Positions 16,630 to 24,678 of a stretch of DNA of 40,552 nt are shown in pieces. Each line of letters begins with the position of its first letter. The first letter of the stretch is position 1. The position numbers were made by a program, and so were the translations under genes. The stretch spans positions 1 to 40,552 of the forward strand of contig JAEWLI010000148.1 of the NCBI GenBank assembly GCA_023393375.1, written 5' to 3'. Below the pieces are notes generated by a model. It was given only the letters and a program-made list of their open reading frames with translations, had not been told where the DNA came from and searched no databases. The stretch comes from Bacteroidota bacterium. Lineage in GTDB: Bacteria; Bacteroidota; Bacteroidia; Cytophagales; Cyclobacteriaceae.

Positions 16630-18237
16630 TTCCCACACATCAACTACATTAAATCTTTTGTATACAAAATCCGTGTGATTAATCCTGCTCCTTATAAAAA
16701 ATTTCATTAACTGTATATTATAAGGATCCATCCAATAATTGATCATAGCAGTTTCATTAATGCAGGTGGGCACATTTACAAGGGACATATTATCAATAAC
16801 CTTTTCTTTATATACATCACTTGTAGTATAGGCATAGCAGATATTTGTACCGTAGTCTACTGCTGTTTCCTTGGCCAATGCCAAGGCATGATCTGAACTC
16901 TCAGTTTTGATAATAAAAATGATAGGCCCAAAATATTTTTGATTGAAAATATCATCCTGAACTGTGTCCAATTCCATCAACATAGGAGAAGCGGTACGGG
17001 CGTGATCATAAAACTCATTTTCAATACTTTCAGACGGTAATCGCAAGTTTCCATCGAGCCGTTCGGTAATTCTGATCCTATCAAAAATTTTCACGTTCTG
17101 AATAGATCCTCCTATACCCAAAGCCTGTTGCTTATCCTTTCTGAAGTGGCTGATCTGGTCTGAAAGCCGCTGTACAAATTCATCATAAGGGATGTTGCCA
17201 CCTTTAGTTTTTACACCATTTTTAGGAATAAATATATTCTGATAAGAATCGAAACGTTGCCCTGAATAATAGATAGATGATACAGCAAGGTTTTTAATTA
17301 CATTTTCAGGATCATCTACAGAATCAACAATAACGGGATTTATGCCCCTTTTAAAACAAAATATGGTTTTGCCGGGTATCTTTTCAAGGAATTTACCGAA
17401 TTCAGTGCTTCCATAAAAATCAATGATTCGGGTAGCGTTGTTCACTGCCAGGTAATCACTGATCAACCCTTCGTATGAATCAATTGCCAACTGGCATATA
17501 TTTGGGTCAAAACCATTTTCACTGAATACTTTTTGAAGTTCGGAAATAGCAATTGCCAATGGCAGAACAATCTTGGGATGTGGTTTTACGATAACTGAAT
17601 TCCCGGTAATCAAACTGGCGTAAATGGAAGGCAAACTGTTCAGCATCGGGGCACTGGAGTCGCCTATTATCAAGCTAATTCCTTTTGGAATAATAATTTT
17701 CCTTTTATGTGCGGAGTAGTTGTCGGCAATGATCTCTGTAATTTTGGTTACACCACTACCAACCATACATAAAGAATGATCTGCAGCCAGGGAGACACTA
17801 AAATATGCAATATTAAAATTCTGCCCTGTGGTATGCATCATTGCAGCAGCAATTTCATTAAACCTTTTACTGATCCTGTGAATGGACTCCAATAAAAGAC
17901 CTGCACGTGTAAATTTATCTACTTTACGCCACTTGTGATATTCTTCTTTCCCTCTTTGTAATAATGCGTCCACTTCAAATGCCGGATACGTAATACCCAA
18001 CAATTCCTGGGAATATGGAGATTCCTCCTCCCCCAGCCACCGGGATGGATTGCCTTGCCTTAATTCTTCGAATCTATTGTTTAAGTACCTGTTGAATCGC
18101 TCATGCCCATCAGAGTAAGACTTCTCCAATAGTTCTCTGGTAATTGTTTCACCTGCAAAATGAGAGATGGGTTTGCTGTGTTTGTTATTTTCAATGATCT
18201 TATTTAAAAGATCCAGATGCTTCTCGTATAGCCTCAT
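16627..18237 (-). CDS. PaaN-like aldehyde dehydrogenase homologue, apparently without catalytic residues
   Basis: 536 residues. The N-terminal 150 residues and the order of motifs match the PaaN-type branch of the ALDH superfamily: SPYSQELLGITYP (73-85), MMHTTGQNF (133-141), IIGDSSAPMLNSLPSIYASL (190-209), VIVKPHPKIVLPLA (215-228), IIDFYGSTEFG (271-281). The oxyanion Asn (N200) and the NAD-contacting Lys (K218) are kept. The general-base Glu, expected in a TEKAG-like motif, is Phe295 (IFCFKRGIN), and the nucleophilic Cys, expected in SGQxC, is Phe329 (SGQRFDSYQN). Unless another Cys acts, it should not oxidise aldehydes. The frame is intact, so it looks like a maintained pseudoenzyme. A TAAATTTG box lies upstream at 18264-18271. 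Confidence 0.82.
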   Translation of the reverse strand: MRLYEKHLDLLNKIIENNKHSKPISHFAGETITRELLEKSYSDGHERFNRYLNNRFEELRQGNPSRWLGEEESPYSQELLGITYPAFEVDALLQRGKEEYHKWRKVDKFTRAGLLLESIHRISKRFNEIAAAMMHTTGQNFNIAYFSVSLAADHSLCMVGSGVTKITEIIADNYSAHKRKIIIPKGISLIIGDSSAPMLNSLPSIYASLITGNSVIVKPHPKIVLPLAIAISELQKVFSENGFDPNICQLAIDSYEGLISDYLAVNNATRIIDFYGSTEFGKFLEKIPGKTIFCFKRGINPVIVDSVDDPENVIKNLAVSSIYYSGQRFDSYQNIFIPKNGVKTKGGNIPYDEFVQRLSDQISHFRKDKQQALGIGGSIQNVKIFDRIRITERLDGNLRLPSESIENEFYDHARTASPMLMELDTVQDDIFNQKYFGPIIFIIKTESSDHALALAKETAVDYGTNICYAYTTSDVYKEKVIDNMSLVNVPTCINETAMINYWMDPYNIQLMKFFIRSRINHTDFVYKRFNVVDVWE

Positions 18238-18263
18238 TTGTGAAAGAAATGTTGATCAATATT

Positions 18264-18271
18264 CAAATTTA
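18264..18271 (-). promoter_or_regulatory. Candidate -7 element of the ALDH-like gene
   Basis: The minus strand reads TAAATTTG 27 bases upstream of the ATG at 18237; no good -33 box is seen. Confidence 0.4.
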
Positions 18272-18333
18272 ACTAATTGATCAGGATAAATACTGGAAAT
18301 AAATCCATTATTTGCAAAATCTCAATGAAAAGC

Positions 18334-18363
18334 AAAAAGCTCCCCTTTTTCGGGGAGCTTTTT
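18334..18363. terminator. Terminator downstream of tRNA-Cys
   Basis: GCTCCCC (18339-18345) pairs with GGGGAGC (18352-18358), with an A-tract on the left and T-tract on the right. On the minus strand it follows tRNA-Cys directly. Confidence 0.85.
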
Positions 18364-18364
18364 G

Positions 18365-18435
18365 AGGTCGCGAGCGGATTCGAACCGCTGTACGAGGTTT
18401 TGCAGACCTCTGCCTAGCCGCTCGGCCACGCGACC
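18365..18435 (-). tRNA. tRNA-Cys (anticodon GCA)
   Basis: The minus strand folds into a 71-nt cloverleaf. The acceptor arm GGTCGCG (18435-18429) pairs with CGCGACC (18372-18366); the anticodon loop reads CTGCAAA, giving GCA; the T-arm contains GGTTCGAATCC. The discriminator base is U, as expected for tRNA-Cys, and CCA is not encoded. A clean promoter lies just upstream and a strong terminator just downstream, so it is a single-gene transcription unit. Confidence 0.96.
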
Positions 18436-18449
18436 ATATTTTCAGGGGG

Positions 18450-18481
18450 CAAAATTAAGAATAATTGGTTTATAGATCAAA
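18450..18481 (-). promoter_or_regulatory. Promoter of tRNA-Cys
   Basis: On the minus strand TTTG (18481-18478), a 20-base spacer and TAATTTTG (18457-18450) precede the tRNA by about 14 bases. The layout is the same as in the arginine operon promoter. Confidence 0.7.
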
Positions 18482-18526
18482 ATAAATCTAATAAAAGAAT
18501 AATTCTATAATGATGGACTGGAATTA

Positions 18527-18555
18527 TAAAGGACAGGTGAATCACCTGTCCTTTA
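18527..18555. terminator. Hairpin after rpsA, probable terminator
   Basis: TAAAGGACAGGTGA (18527-18540) and TCACCTGTCCTTTA (18542-18555) form a 14-base perfect inverted repeat 26 bases past the rpsA stop. The T-tract on the minus strand is poor (ATAATTCC), so termination efficiency is uncertain. Confidence 0.6.
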
Positions 18556-18581
18556 TCACTTATTCCTAAGTTAACTATAAT

Positions 18582-20510
18582 TTACTCTTCTGATTTTTCT
18601 TCAGCTGACTCATCAGCAGCAGATTCCTCAGAAGTATCATTATCAGCAGAAGCTTCCTCTTTTTTGGCAGCTGCCTTTTTAGTAGGTTTCTTTTCCTCTA
18701 CTGGAGCTTCCTCTACAACTTCTTTGTTTTCTTCTACTTTTTGAGCCTTTGGTTTACTACCACCTTCCATTTGTTGTTTCAAGGCAGACAATGCTTCAAT
18801 ATCACCTAAGGTATCCTTTTCAGTATCCTTATTGATCTTACTGATGGTATCCTGCTTTTTCTTTTTAGTCCGTTTCTTGGATTCATCAGGATCGGCATAT
18901 ACATGAGTATGGGACAGAATGATCTTCTTATCTTCTTTAGAAAACTCTATCACCTTGAAATCAAGGGTTTCTCCTGCTTCTGCAGCTGATCCATCCTCTT
19001 TGGTAAGGTTTTTTAGCAAACAGAAACCTTCGATACCGTATGGCAATTCAAGTATAGCACCTTTATCAGATTTGTTAATGATAGAGCACTTATGTACAGA
19101 ATCTCTGGTGAATACTGTTTCGAAAGTTTCCCATGGATTTTCTTCCAATTGTTTGTGACCAAGAGCAAGTCTCCTGTTTTCCACATCCAATTCAAGTACC
19201 TGAACCTCCAATTCATCACCAACTTTTACGAATTCTGAAGGGTGTTTGATTTTCTTTGTCCATGATAGGTCAGAAACGTGTACCAAACCATCGATACCTT
19301 CTTCCAGTTCAATAAACAAACCAAAGTTGGTAAGATTTCTTACTATACCTTTATGTTTAGTACCCACTGCGTATTTGGTCAATACATCTTGTTTATTCCA
19401 TGGATCTTCGGTCAATTGCTTGATACCAAGCGACATTTTCCTTTCATCACGGTCAAGTGTCAATACCACAGCTTCCAACTCATCGCCAATGCTGATAAAG
19501 TCTTGTGGGTTTCTTAAGTGTTGCGACCACGACATTTCTGATACGTGGATCAAACCTTCTACACCTGGCATTATTTCAAGGAAAGCACCGTAGTCTGCTA
19601 CATTTACTATCTTTCCTTTTACTTTAGAACCAATTGTAATGTCTTCTGATAAAGAATCCCAAGGATGTGGCGTAAGTTGTTTCATACCCAGGGATATTCT
19701 TCTCTTTTCATCATCGAAATCAAGTACAACTACATTGACTTTCTGATCAAGGTTCAATACTTCCTCAGGGTGATTGATTCTACCCCAAGAGATATCGGTA
19801 ATATGAAGAAGACCATCAACACCACCCAAATCGATAAATACACCGAAGTTGGTCATGTTTTTAATCACACCTTCCAGTACCTGACCTTTTTCCAGATTAT
19901 TCAAAATCTCTGCTTTTTGCAGTTCAAGATCTTTTTCTATCAATACTTTATGAGAAACAACTACGTTGTCATTGGTATAGTTGATTTTTACAACTTTTAC
20001 CTCCATGTTTTTCCCAACAAAAATATCGAAATCCCTGATGGGTTTCACGTCAATCTGAGAACCTGGCAAGAAGGCTTCAACCCCAAAAATGTCCAGAATA
20101 AGGCCACCTTTGGTCCTTCTTTTCACCACACCTTCTATTACAAGATCTTCATCCAATCCTCTTTGGATTTGCTCCCATGCTTTAACAATTTTTGCTTTCC
20201 TTCTGGAAAGCACCAATTGCCCACTCAGGTTTTCTTGTTCTTCAATGTAAACTTCTACTTCATCCCCTACTTTCAGGTTGGGAAGGTCACGAAATTCAGC
20301 AGCTGATACCAGTCCATCTGATTTAAAACCAATGTTAAGGATGACATCTCTGTCATTGATACCTACAACTGTTCCTTTTACTACTTCTTTTTCCGTGATT
20401 TGGGTAAGCGTTTGTTCATACACGCTTTCCATTTTCGAACGTTCTTCTTTGGTATAACCTTCTCCAAATCCCTTGGTATCAAGTTTTTCCCAATTAAAAT
20501 CTTCTGCCAT
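18582..20510 (-). CDS. rpsA: 30S ribosomal protein S1
   Basis: 642 residues with six S1 RNA-binding repeats at about 38-104, 120-190, 205-277, 290-365, 377-452 and 465-535. Repeats 3-5 show the full pattern, for example NMTNFGVFIDLGGVDGLLHI and DYGAFLEIMPGVEGLIHVSE. From about 540 a tail of 100 residues is made of Lys/Glu/Ala runs (KKAAAKKEEASA; EESAADESAEEKSEE). S1 binds mRNA at the 30S platform and is important where Shine-Dalgarno pairing is not used, as in Bacteroidota. A TATCTTTG promoter box about 130 bases upstream leaves a structured leader. Confidence 0.96.
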   Translation of the reverse strand: MAEDFNWEKLDTKGFGEGYTKEERSKMESVYEQTLTQITEKEVVKGTVVGINDRDVILNIGFKSDGLVSAAEFRDLPNLKVGDEVEVYIEEQENLSGQLVLSRRKAKIVKAWEQIQRGLDEDLVIEGVVKRRTKGGLILDIFGVEAFLPGSQIDVKPIRDFDIFVGKNMEVKVVKINYTNDNVVVSHKVLIEKDLELQKAEILNNLEKGQVLEGVIKNMTNFGVFIDLGGVDGLLHITDISWGRINHPEEVLNLDQKVNVVVLDFDDEKRRISLGMKQLTPHPWDSLSEDITIGSKVKGKIVNVADYGAFLEIMPGVEGLIHVSEMSWSQHLRNPQDFISIGDELEAVVLTLDRDERKMSLGIKQLTEDPWNKQDVLTKYAVGTKHKGIVRNLTNFGLFIELEEGIDGLVHVSDLSWTKKIKHPSEFVKVGDELEVQVLELDVENRRLALGHKQLEENPWETFETVFTRDSVHKCSIINKSDKGAILELPYGIEGFCLLKNLTKEDGSAAEAGETLDFKVIEFSKEDKKIILSHTHVYADPDESKKRTKKKKQDTISKINKDTEKDTLGDIEALSALKQQMEGGSKPKAQKVEENKEVVEEAPVEEKKPTKKAAAKKEEASADNDTSEESAADESAEEKSEE

Positions 20511-20619
20511 AAACTTAGTAGTTTTGCCCTACATTCTTTTTTTAGAGCAAATACCATTTTTTAAATAATTAAACCATTCTGAAAAGCAGGAAAATATTTT
20601 ATTTTCTGCCCTAAAGACC

Positions 20620-20646
20620 ATCCATTTTGAATGGATTGCAAAGATA
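20620..20646 (-). promoter_or_regulatory. rpsA promoter -7 element and 5'-leader hairpin
   Basis: The minus strand reads TATCTTTG (20646-20639). The first bases of the predicted transcript contain the perfect inverted repeat ATCCATT-TTG-AATGGAT (20620-20636). The leader to the ATG at 20510 is about 120 bases. The hairpin could protect the 5' end or take part in control by S1; that role is inference. Confidence 0.5.
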
Positions 20647-20761
20647 GGGAAATGTATTTGAAATAAACATGGTAAATATGGAAGAATTAAGAGAAAAGCA
20701 CTTACAAATCTGGCAATCTGGTCTACTCAAATAACATACTTACTACAAACATCTTTAAGAC

Positions 20762-21133
20762 TTATTCTATTTTAGTGGTGATCATTACTGCTGATTTATA
20801 ATTATTAAATCCCCGTTTTTGCAAGTCGGATGAATTTTTTATGATTTCAAGAGTTTCAATTTCATCTATTGTTGGTGAAACTTCAGAAAACTTTTTATAT
20901 TGGGTTTCTTTTCCATTTATCAGAATCAAAGTGGGTTCTGGCAGATTATTCAAATCAATTTTTAAGGGGGGAGCCTGAATTCCGAGTTGATTGGGATTAT
21001 CAAATTCCACATTATTATAGATATCAATTTCGATTGAATCCACTTTAATAAGGAAAGATTCTTTTGTTTGGGCTATGGATGAAACATAAATAAGCACACC
21101 GGCAAAAAAAATCAAAGTTCTTAAGTATTTCAT
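20762..21133 (-). CDS. Small secreted protein resembling an isolated SusC/TonB-receptor plug
   Basis: 123 residues. The N-terminus (MKYLRTLIFFAGVLIYVSSIAQ) is a signal peptide cleaved near residue 22. The C-terminal half, PEPTLILINGK at about 66-76, IDEIETLEIIKNSSDLQKRG at about 89-108 and SAVMITTK at about 114-121, closely follows the plug-domain pattern of SusC-like receptors (PLYIVDG, then DIESIEVLKDASA, then GVILITTK). No beta-barrel follows, so it is a plug-like domain alone. It might be a remnant, or a periplasmic partner that uses the same fold. It is 111 bases downstream of the MurU-like gene. Confidence 0.65.
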   Translation of the reverse strand: MKYLRTLIFFAGVLIYVSSIAQTKESFLIKVDSIEIDIYNNVEFDNPNQLGIQAPPLKIDLNNLPEPTLILINGKETQYKKFSEVSPTIDEIETLEIIKNSSDLQKRGFNNYKSAVMITTKIE

Positions 21134-21244
21134 AATTATAACTTTAAAGGGTCAAAATATATGATATAATACAAAAACGATACACAATGAAATATGATTC
21201 TAATAGCTCCTTCTATCCGAAAATTCCCATGGGTAAAATGATCA

Positions 21245-21997
21245 TCAACTTTTTCCGATAAATCGTTCCAAACCAAACTTGCCGATAAGATCTTCACCTT
21301 CAGTGATTTTTTCCGGTTTACCCAGATCAATCCAAAGATCCTCTTGATGAAGGTATCCCCGGATAATATGCTCACGGGCCATCCGCAAATATACATCTAC
21401 AATAGAAAAGACACCTTCTTCCGAAATCAGTTGAAAGATGTCAGGCTCTATCAAATGAACACCACTAAAAGCAAAAGGGGAAAGCCCTTCCGATAAATCT
21501 ACCGCCAGTTTCTCCTCACCTGTACTAAAATTTTTCCATCCACCTAATCTTAAATTATGGTCAAAAAGAAAAAACCTGCTCCCTGGCCTTTGCTTAATGG
21601 CAAGGGTAGCCAGAGACCGTTTTTGTGAATGATATTGTAGCATTTCTCTAAGATCCAAGTCAGTGAAAATATCTACATTATAAACAAAAAAAGGCGTATC
21701 TCCAATCAACCAGGAGGCTGCTTTTTTTAAACCGCCACCGGTGTCCAACAACATATCAGTTTCATCTGAAAACCGGATGTTGACGTCAAAATCAGGCCGA
21801 TTTTTTATAAATGTTTTAATTTTTTCACTAAAATGATGGAGGTTTATCACGATGTCCTCTACACCAGCATGCTTTAATTTAAGAATGGCAATTTCCAACA
21901 TCGTCATTCCATTTACTTCCACCAGTGCTTTAGGCTTGTCAAGTGTAAGTGGCCGTAAACGTGTTCCTAATCCTGCAGCAAAAATCATTGCTTTCAT
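21245..21997 (-). CDS. Nucleotidyltransferase, MurU-like (N-acetylmuramate-1-phosphate uridylyltransferase type)
   Basis: 250 residues. The sugar-nucleotidyltransferase signature MIFAAGLGTRLRPLTLDKPKAL is at residues 4-25, with the LDTGGGLKKA loop at about 88-97 and the metal-binding FVYNVDIFTDLD at about 108-119. Length and single-domain form match MurU and related NTP-transferases. Its ATG overlaps the stop of the kinase-RapZ gene by 4 bases (21994-21997), as in the amgK-murU pair of pseudomonads, where AmgK phosphorylates the anomeric carbon of MurNAc and MurU makes UDP-MurNAc for peptidoglycan recycling. The assignment rests on this context; mannose-1-phosphate or other sugars cannot be excluded. 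Confidence 0.8.
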   Translation of the reverse strand: MKAMIFAAGLGTRLRPLTLDKPKALVEVNGMTMLEIAILKLKHAGVEDIVINLHHFSEKIKTFIKNRPDFDVNIRFSDETDMLLDTGGGLKKAASWLIGDTPFFVYNVDIFTDLDLREMLQYHSQKRSLATLAIKQRPGSRFFLFDHNLRLGGWKNFSTGEEKLAVDLSEGLSPFAFSGVHLIEPDIFQLISEEGVFSIVDVYLRMAREHIIRGYLHQEDLWIDLGKPEKITEGEDLIGKFGLERFIGKS

Positions 21998-23478
21998 ACC
22001 AAGGGAAATTTTTTACGAGTGAGTTCTATATGATTTATTTCTATTTCAACATCATACTTTTCACGAAGTCTTTCAGCGAGTCTTTCAGCACAATATACCG
22101 ACCGATGTTGTCCGCCGGTACACCCAAAACTTACCATCAGGTTGCTGAAATTTCGCTCCAAATATTTATCAACAGATTGATCGACCAAGGAATATACGTT
22201 GTCAAGAAAATGATCCATATCACCCTCGTTTTTCAGAAATTCTATCACCTCTTTGTCCCTACCTGTAAATGATTTGTATTCTTCATATCTCCCGGGGTTG
22301 TGAATAGCCCGACAATCGAATACATATCCACCACCATGGCCTGAAGAATCTGTTGGTAAACCTGTTTTATATGAAAAACTATTAATGGTAACCTTCAGGT
22401 AACTCTTCAGCTTTTTCTGGTCTTTGAATTTTAGTAATTGTGGTGCGTCAACAAGCCTGTTCAAAGCTGTGACCAATTCAGGAAGCTTTACAGGGAGAGC
22501 CAAATCATCCAGGATCATTCTTAAATTCTTAAGCGCATACGGAATACTTTGTAGGAAGTGAGCCTTTTTTTCATAAAACCCCCTAAAACCATATGCTCCC
22601 ATCGCTTGCATAATTCTAATCAGGGAATATCCCTGATAATACTGAAGGAATTCCTCCTCATCAAACGTAAGATGATTTTTCAAAGATTTCATATATTCCT
22701 GCAGTAGTATTTCCTGAACATTCAAGGGGATATCGCATTTTGAGTCATACAGCAAAGAGGCGAGATCATATTGCAATGCCCCTCTACGTCCACCCTGATA
22801 ATCGATGTAGTAAGGTTTCCTCTCTTTCACCATAATATTCCTGGATTGGAAATCGCGATATAGGAAATAATTCCTGTCTGCCATTAACAAATAGTCGGAA
22901 AACCGCTGAAAATCTTCTTCAAGTGCTTGTTCATCAAATGGTATTTTAGCCAGTTTCAAAAAATAGTATTTAAAATAATTTAAATCCCACATCATCGATT
23001 GTTTGTCGAAACTGTCGCGAGGATAACAAACCGAATAATCAAGCTCATTACCTCCTTCCACCTGAAATACTGGCAGATCCTGAACTACTTGTTTGTATAA
23101 GGCCAACAATTCCGGGGGAAAGTCTTTTCCTTCTCTCACAGCAGATAAAAATGAAAAAAGTGTGATGTCTCCAAGGTCTTCCTGTAAATAAATATCCTGA
23201 TCGGAATTTTCAGCATAAATGGCGGGCACATTTAATCCTTTTTGAATAAAGTGTTTAGAGAAACTGATAAATGCGTTATTCTCCTTTTTATCTGCATTAT
23301 ATACCCCCACAGCAGTTTTGTTCGAACCAAATATTCTATAATATTCCCTGTAAGAACCCGATTGTGGCATCGCAATAATATCATCAGCCTGGCTACCCGA
23401 CCACTGTTCGAACAGGTCCAAAATTAATTTCTCTTTATGTTTCTTCACTTTTATTGCTAAATTTGATTTGATGGTCAA
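21994..23478 (-). CDS. APH-type sugar kinase fused to a RapZ C-terminal domain
   Basis: 494 residues from a TTG at 23478; no ATG exists before residue 37, and a GTG at codon 11 (23448) is an alternative start. Residues about 25-325 are an aminoglycoside-phosphotransferase-like kinase: YLQEDLGDITL (97-107), catalytic YRDFQSRNIM (207-216; D209, N214) and metal-binding YIDYQGG (D226), then YDLASLLYD. The canonical HGD is YRD here. Residues about 363-490 match the C-terminal domain of RapZ: VTINSFSYKTGLP, YVFDCRAIHNPGRY, and VSFGCTGGQHRSVYCAERLA (449-468). The RapZ N-terminal P-loop domain is absent, replaced by the kinase. RapZ of E. coli senses glucosamine-6-phosphate through its C-terminal domain, so the fusion may link amino-sugar phosphorylation to sensing. 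It is coupled to a MurU-like gene. Confidence 0.85.
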   Translation of the reverse strand: MTIKSNLAIKVKKHKEKLILDLFEQWSGSQADDIIAMPQSGSYREYYRIFGSNKTAVGVYNADKKENNAFISFSKHFIQKGLNVPAIYAENSDQDIYLQEDLGDITLFSFLSAVREGKDFPPELLALYKQVVQDLPVFQVEGGNELDYSVCYPRDSFDKQSMMWDLNYFKYYFLKLAKIPFDEQALEEDFQRFSDYLLMADRNYFLYRDFQSRNIMVKERKPYYIDYQGGRRGALQYDLASLLYDSKCDIPLNVQEILLQEYMKSLKNHLTFDEEEFLQYYQGYSLIRIMQAMGAYGFRGFYEKKAHFLQSIPYALKNLRMILDDLALPVKLPELVTALNRLVDAPQLLKFKDQKKLKSYLKVTINSFSYKTGLPTDSSGHGGGYVFDCRAIHNPGRYEEYKSFTGRDKEVIEFLKNEGDMDHFLDNVYSLVDQSVDKYLERNFSNLMVSFGCTGGQHRSVYCAERLAERLREKYDVEIEINHIELTRKKFPLV

Positions 23479-23629
23479 ATATCTTGAAAACTATGTGAAA
23501 TTTTTATTTGTTAGGAGGAAAGATAAATATTAAATAAGAGTAACTAAAAATTTTCTTTTAAGAAAAACCATTTTTTATACAGCGGTGTAAATAACATTGC
23601 TGTTATATATACTTTAAAACCATTAACAG

Positions 23630-24184
23630 ATGCTAGAATTATTACAAAAACCATGGCCTTGGTATGTCTCCGGTCCACTCATTGGATTGATGGTGCCGCT
23701 TTTATTGTTATTGACCAACAAACGATTCGGCATTTCTTCGTCTCTCAGGCATATTTGCGCAGCTTGTGTTCCGTCCACTTCCGAATATTTTAAATATGAC
23801 TGGAAATCCCATTTATGGAATTTATTTTTTGTGGCTGGAATATTCATTGGAGGAATGATTGGGGCATATTTGATAGATGAAAGCCGGGTGCTGATTTCAG
23901 AAAAAACAGTGTCAGATTTAGCTGAATTAGGCATTACAGATGTTCAGGGACTTTTACCGCTAAGCATATTCAACTTTGGACAGTTATTTTCATGGCAAGG
24001 ATTAGTGGTCATGATTGTAGGAGGATTTTTAGTGGGTTTTGGTTCACGTTATGCCGGTGGGTGTACTTCAGGGCATGCCATAATGGGATTATCTGATTTG
24101 CAATTGCCTTCTCTGATTGCTGTTATCGGGTTTTTTATAGGTGGCCTGTTGATGACACATCTGATTATGCCTTTTATCTTTTAA
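23630..24184 (+). CDS. YeeE/YedE family membrane protein, first half
   Basis: 184 residues with about five membrane helices (near 11-30, 64-82, 122-140, 158-180). The family hallmark GFGSRYAGGCTSGHAIMGLS is at 136-155 with C145. YeeE/YedE proteins import thiosulfate or related sulfur compounds using conserved Cys residues. In Bacteroidota the transporter is often split in two genes, and here the second half follows 13 bases later. A further CAAC pair (C43, C46) lies in the first cytoplasmic or periplasmic loop. No sulfurtransferase is adjacent. Confidence 0.88.
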   Translation: MLELLQKPWPWYVSGPLIGLMVPLLLLLTNKRFGISSSLRHICAACVPSTSEYFKYDWKSHLWNLFFVAGIFIGGMIGAYLIDESRVLISEKTVSDLAELGITDVQGLLPLSIFNFGQLFSWQGLVVMIVGGFLVGFGSRYAGGCTSGHAIMGLSDLQLPSLIAVIGFFIGGLLMTHLIMPFIF

Positions 24185-24197
24185 TGAAGAGAAAAAA

Positions 24198-24608
24198 ATG
24201 AAATACATTAAATTTATTCTTATCGGTATCTTGTTTGGTATCATCTTGATTAAATCAGAAGTAGTATCCTGGTTCCGCATACAGGAAATGTTCCGGTTTC
24301 AATCCATCCATATGTTTGGTATTATTGGATTGGCTATCCTCACTGGAATAATATCTTTACAAATCATTAAGAGATATCGGATAAAGACAGTAAAAGGGGA
24401 ACCTATTGAACTGAAGCCAAAAAAAATGCATAAGGGAAATCTGATTGGCGGCATTATTTTCGGTTTAGGTTGGGCATTAACCGGTGCTTGTCCAGGACCA
24501 TTGTATGCCTTACTGGGAAGTGGGTTTTTAGCAATCGGTGCCGTTTTATTAAGTGCTGTTTTTGGTGCCTGGGCATATGGCATGCTGAGAAAGAATTTGC
24601 CACATTGA
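24198..24608 (+). CDS. YeeE/YedE family membrane protein, second half (DUF6691-like)
   Basis: 136 residues with about four membrane helices. It carries the second family motif, GLGWALTGACPGPLYALLGSG, at about residues 94-114, with a Cys at C103 in GACPGP. The pair presumably assembles one pore, each half giving one Cys motif. The start ATG is 13 bases after the stop of the first half, so the two are co-transcribed. A hairpin with ATACCAT (24608-24614) and ATGGTAT (24635-24641) follows the stop. Confidence 0.86.
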   Translation: MKYIKFILIGILFGIILIKSEVVSWFRIQEMFRFQSIHMFGIIGLAILTGIISLQIIKRYRIKTVKGEPIELKPKKMHKGNLIGGIIFGLGWALTGACPGPLYALLGSGFLAIGAVLLSAVFGAWAYGMLRKNLPH

Positions 24609-24646
24609 TACCATTAAATAAACGTGTATCATTGATGGTATTTATT
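24608..24646 (+). terminator. Possible terminator after the YeeE/YedE pair
   Basis: ATACCAT (24608-24614) pairs with ATGGTAT (24635-24641), then TTATTTTC. The 20-base loop is long, so this is a weak candidate. Confidence 0.35.
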
Positions 24647-24678
24647 TTCAATTTATAAAAAATATAGAAAAGTTAATT

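Noticed and set aside
16627..18237. Pseudogene status of the ALDH-like gene
   Set aside because: No frameshift or stop is seen over 536 codons; loss of catalytic residues with an intact frame fits a maintained pseudoenzyme better than decay.
19665..20306. 213-codon plus-strand frame opposite rpsA
   Set aside because: It is the mirror of the S1 repeats, with no motif of its own; rpsA is certain on the minus strand.
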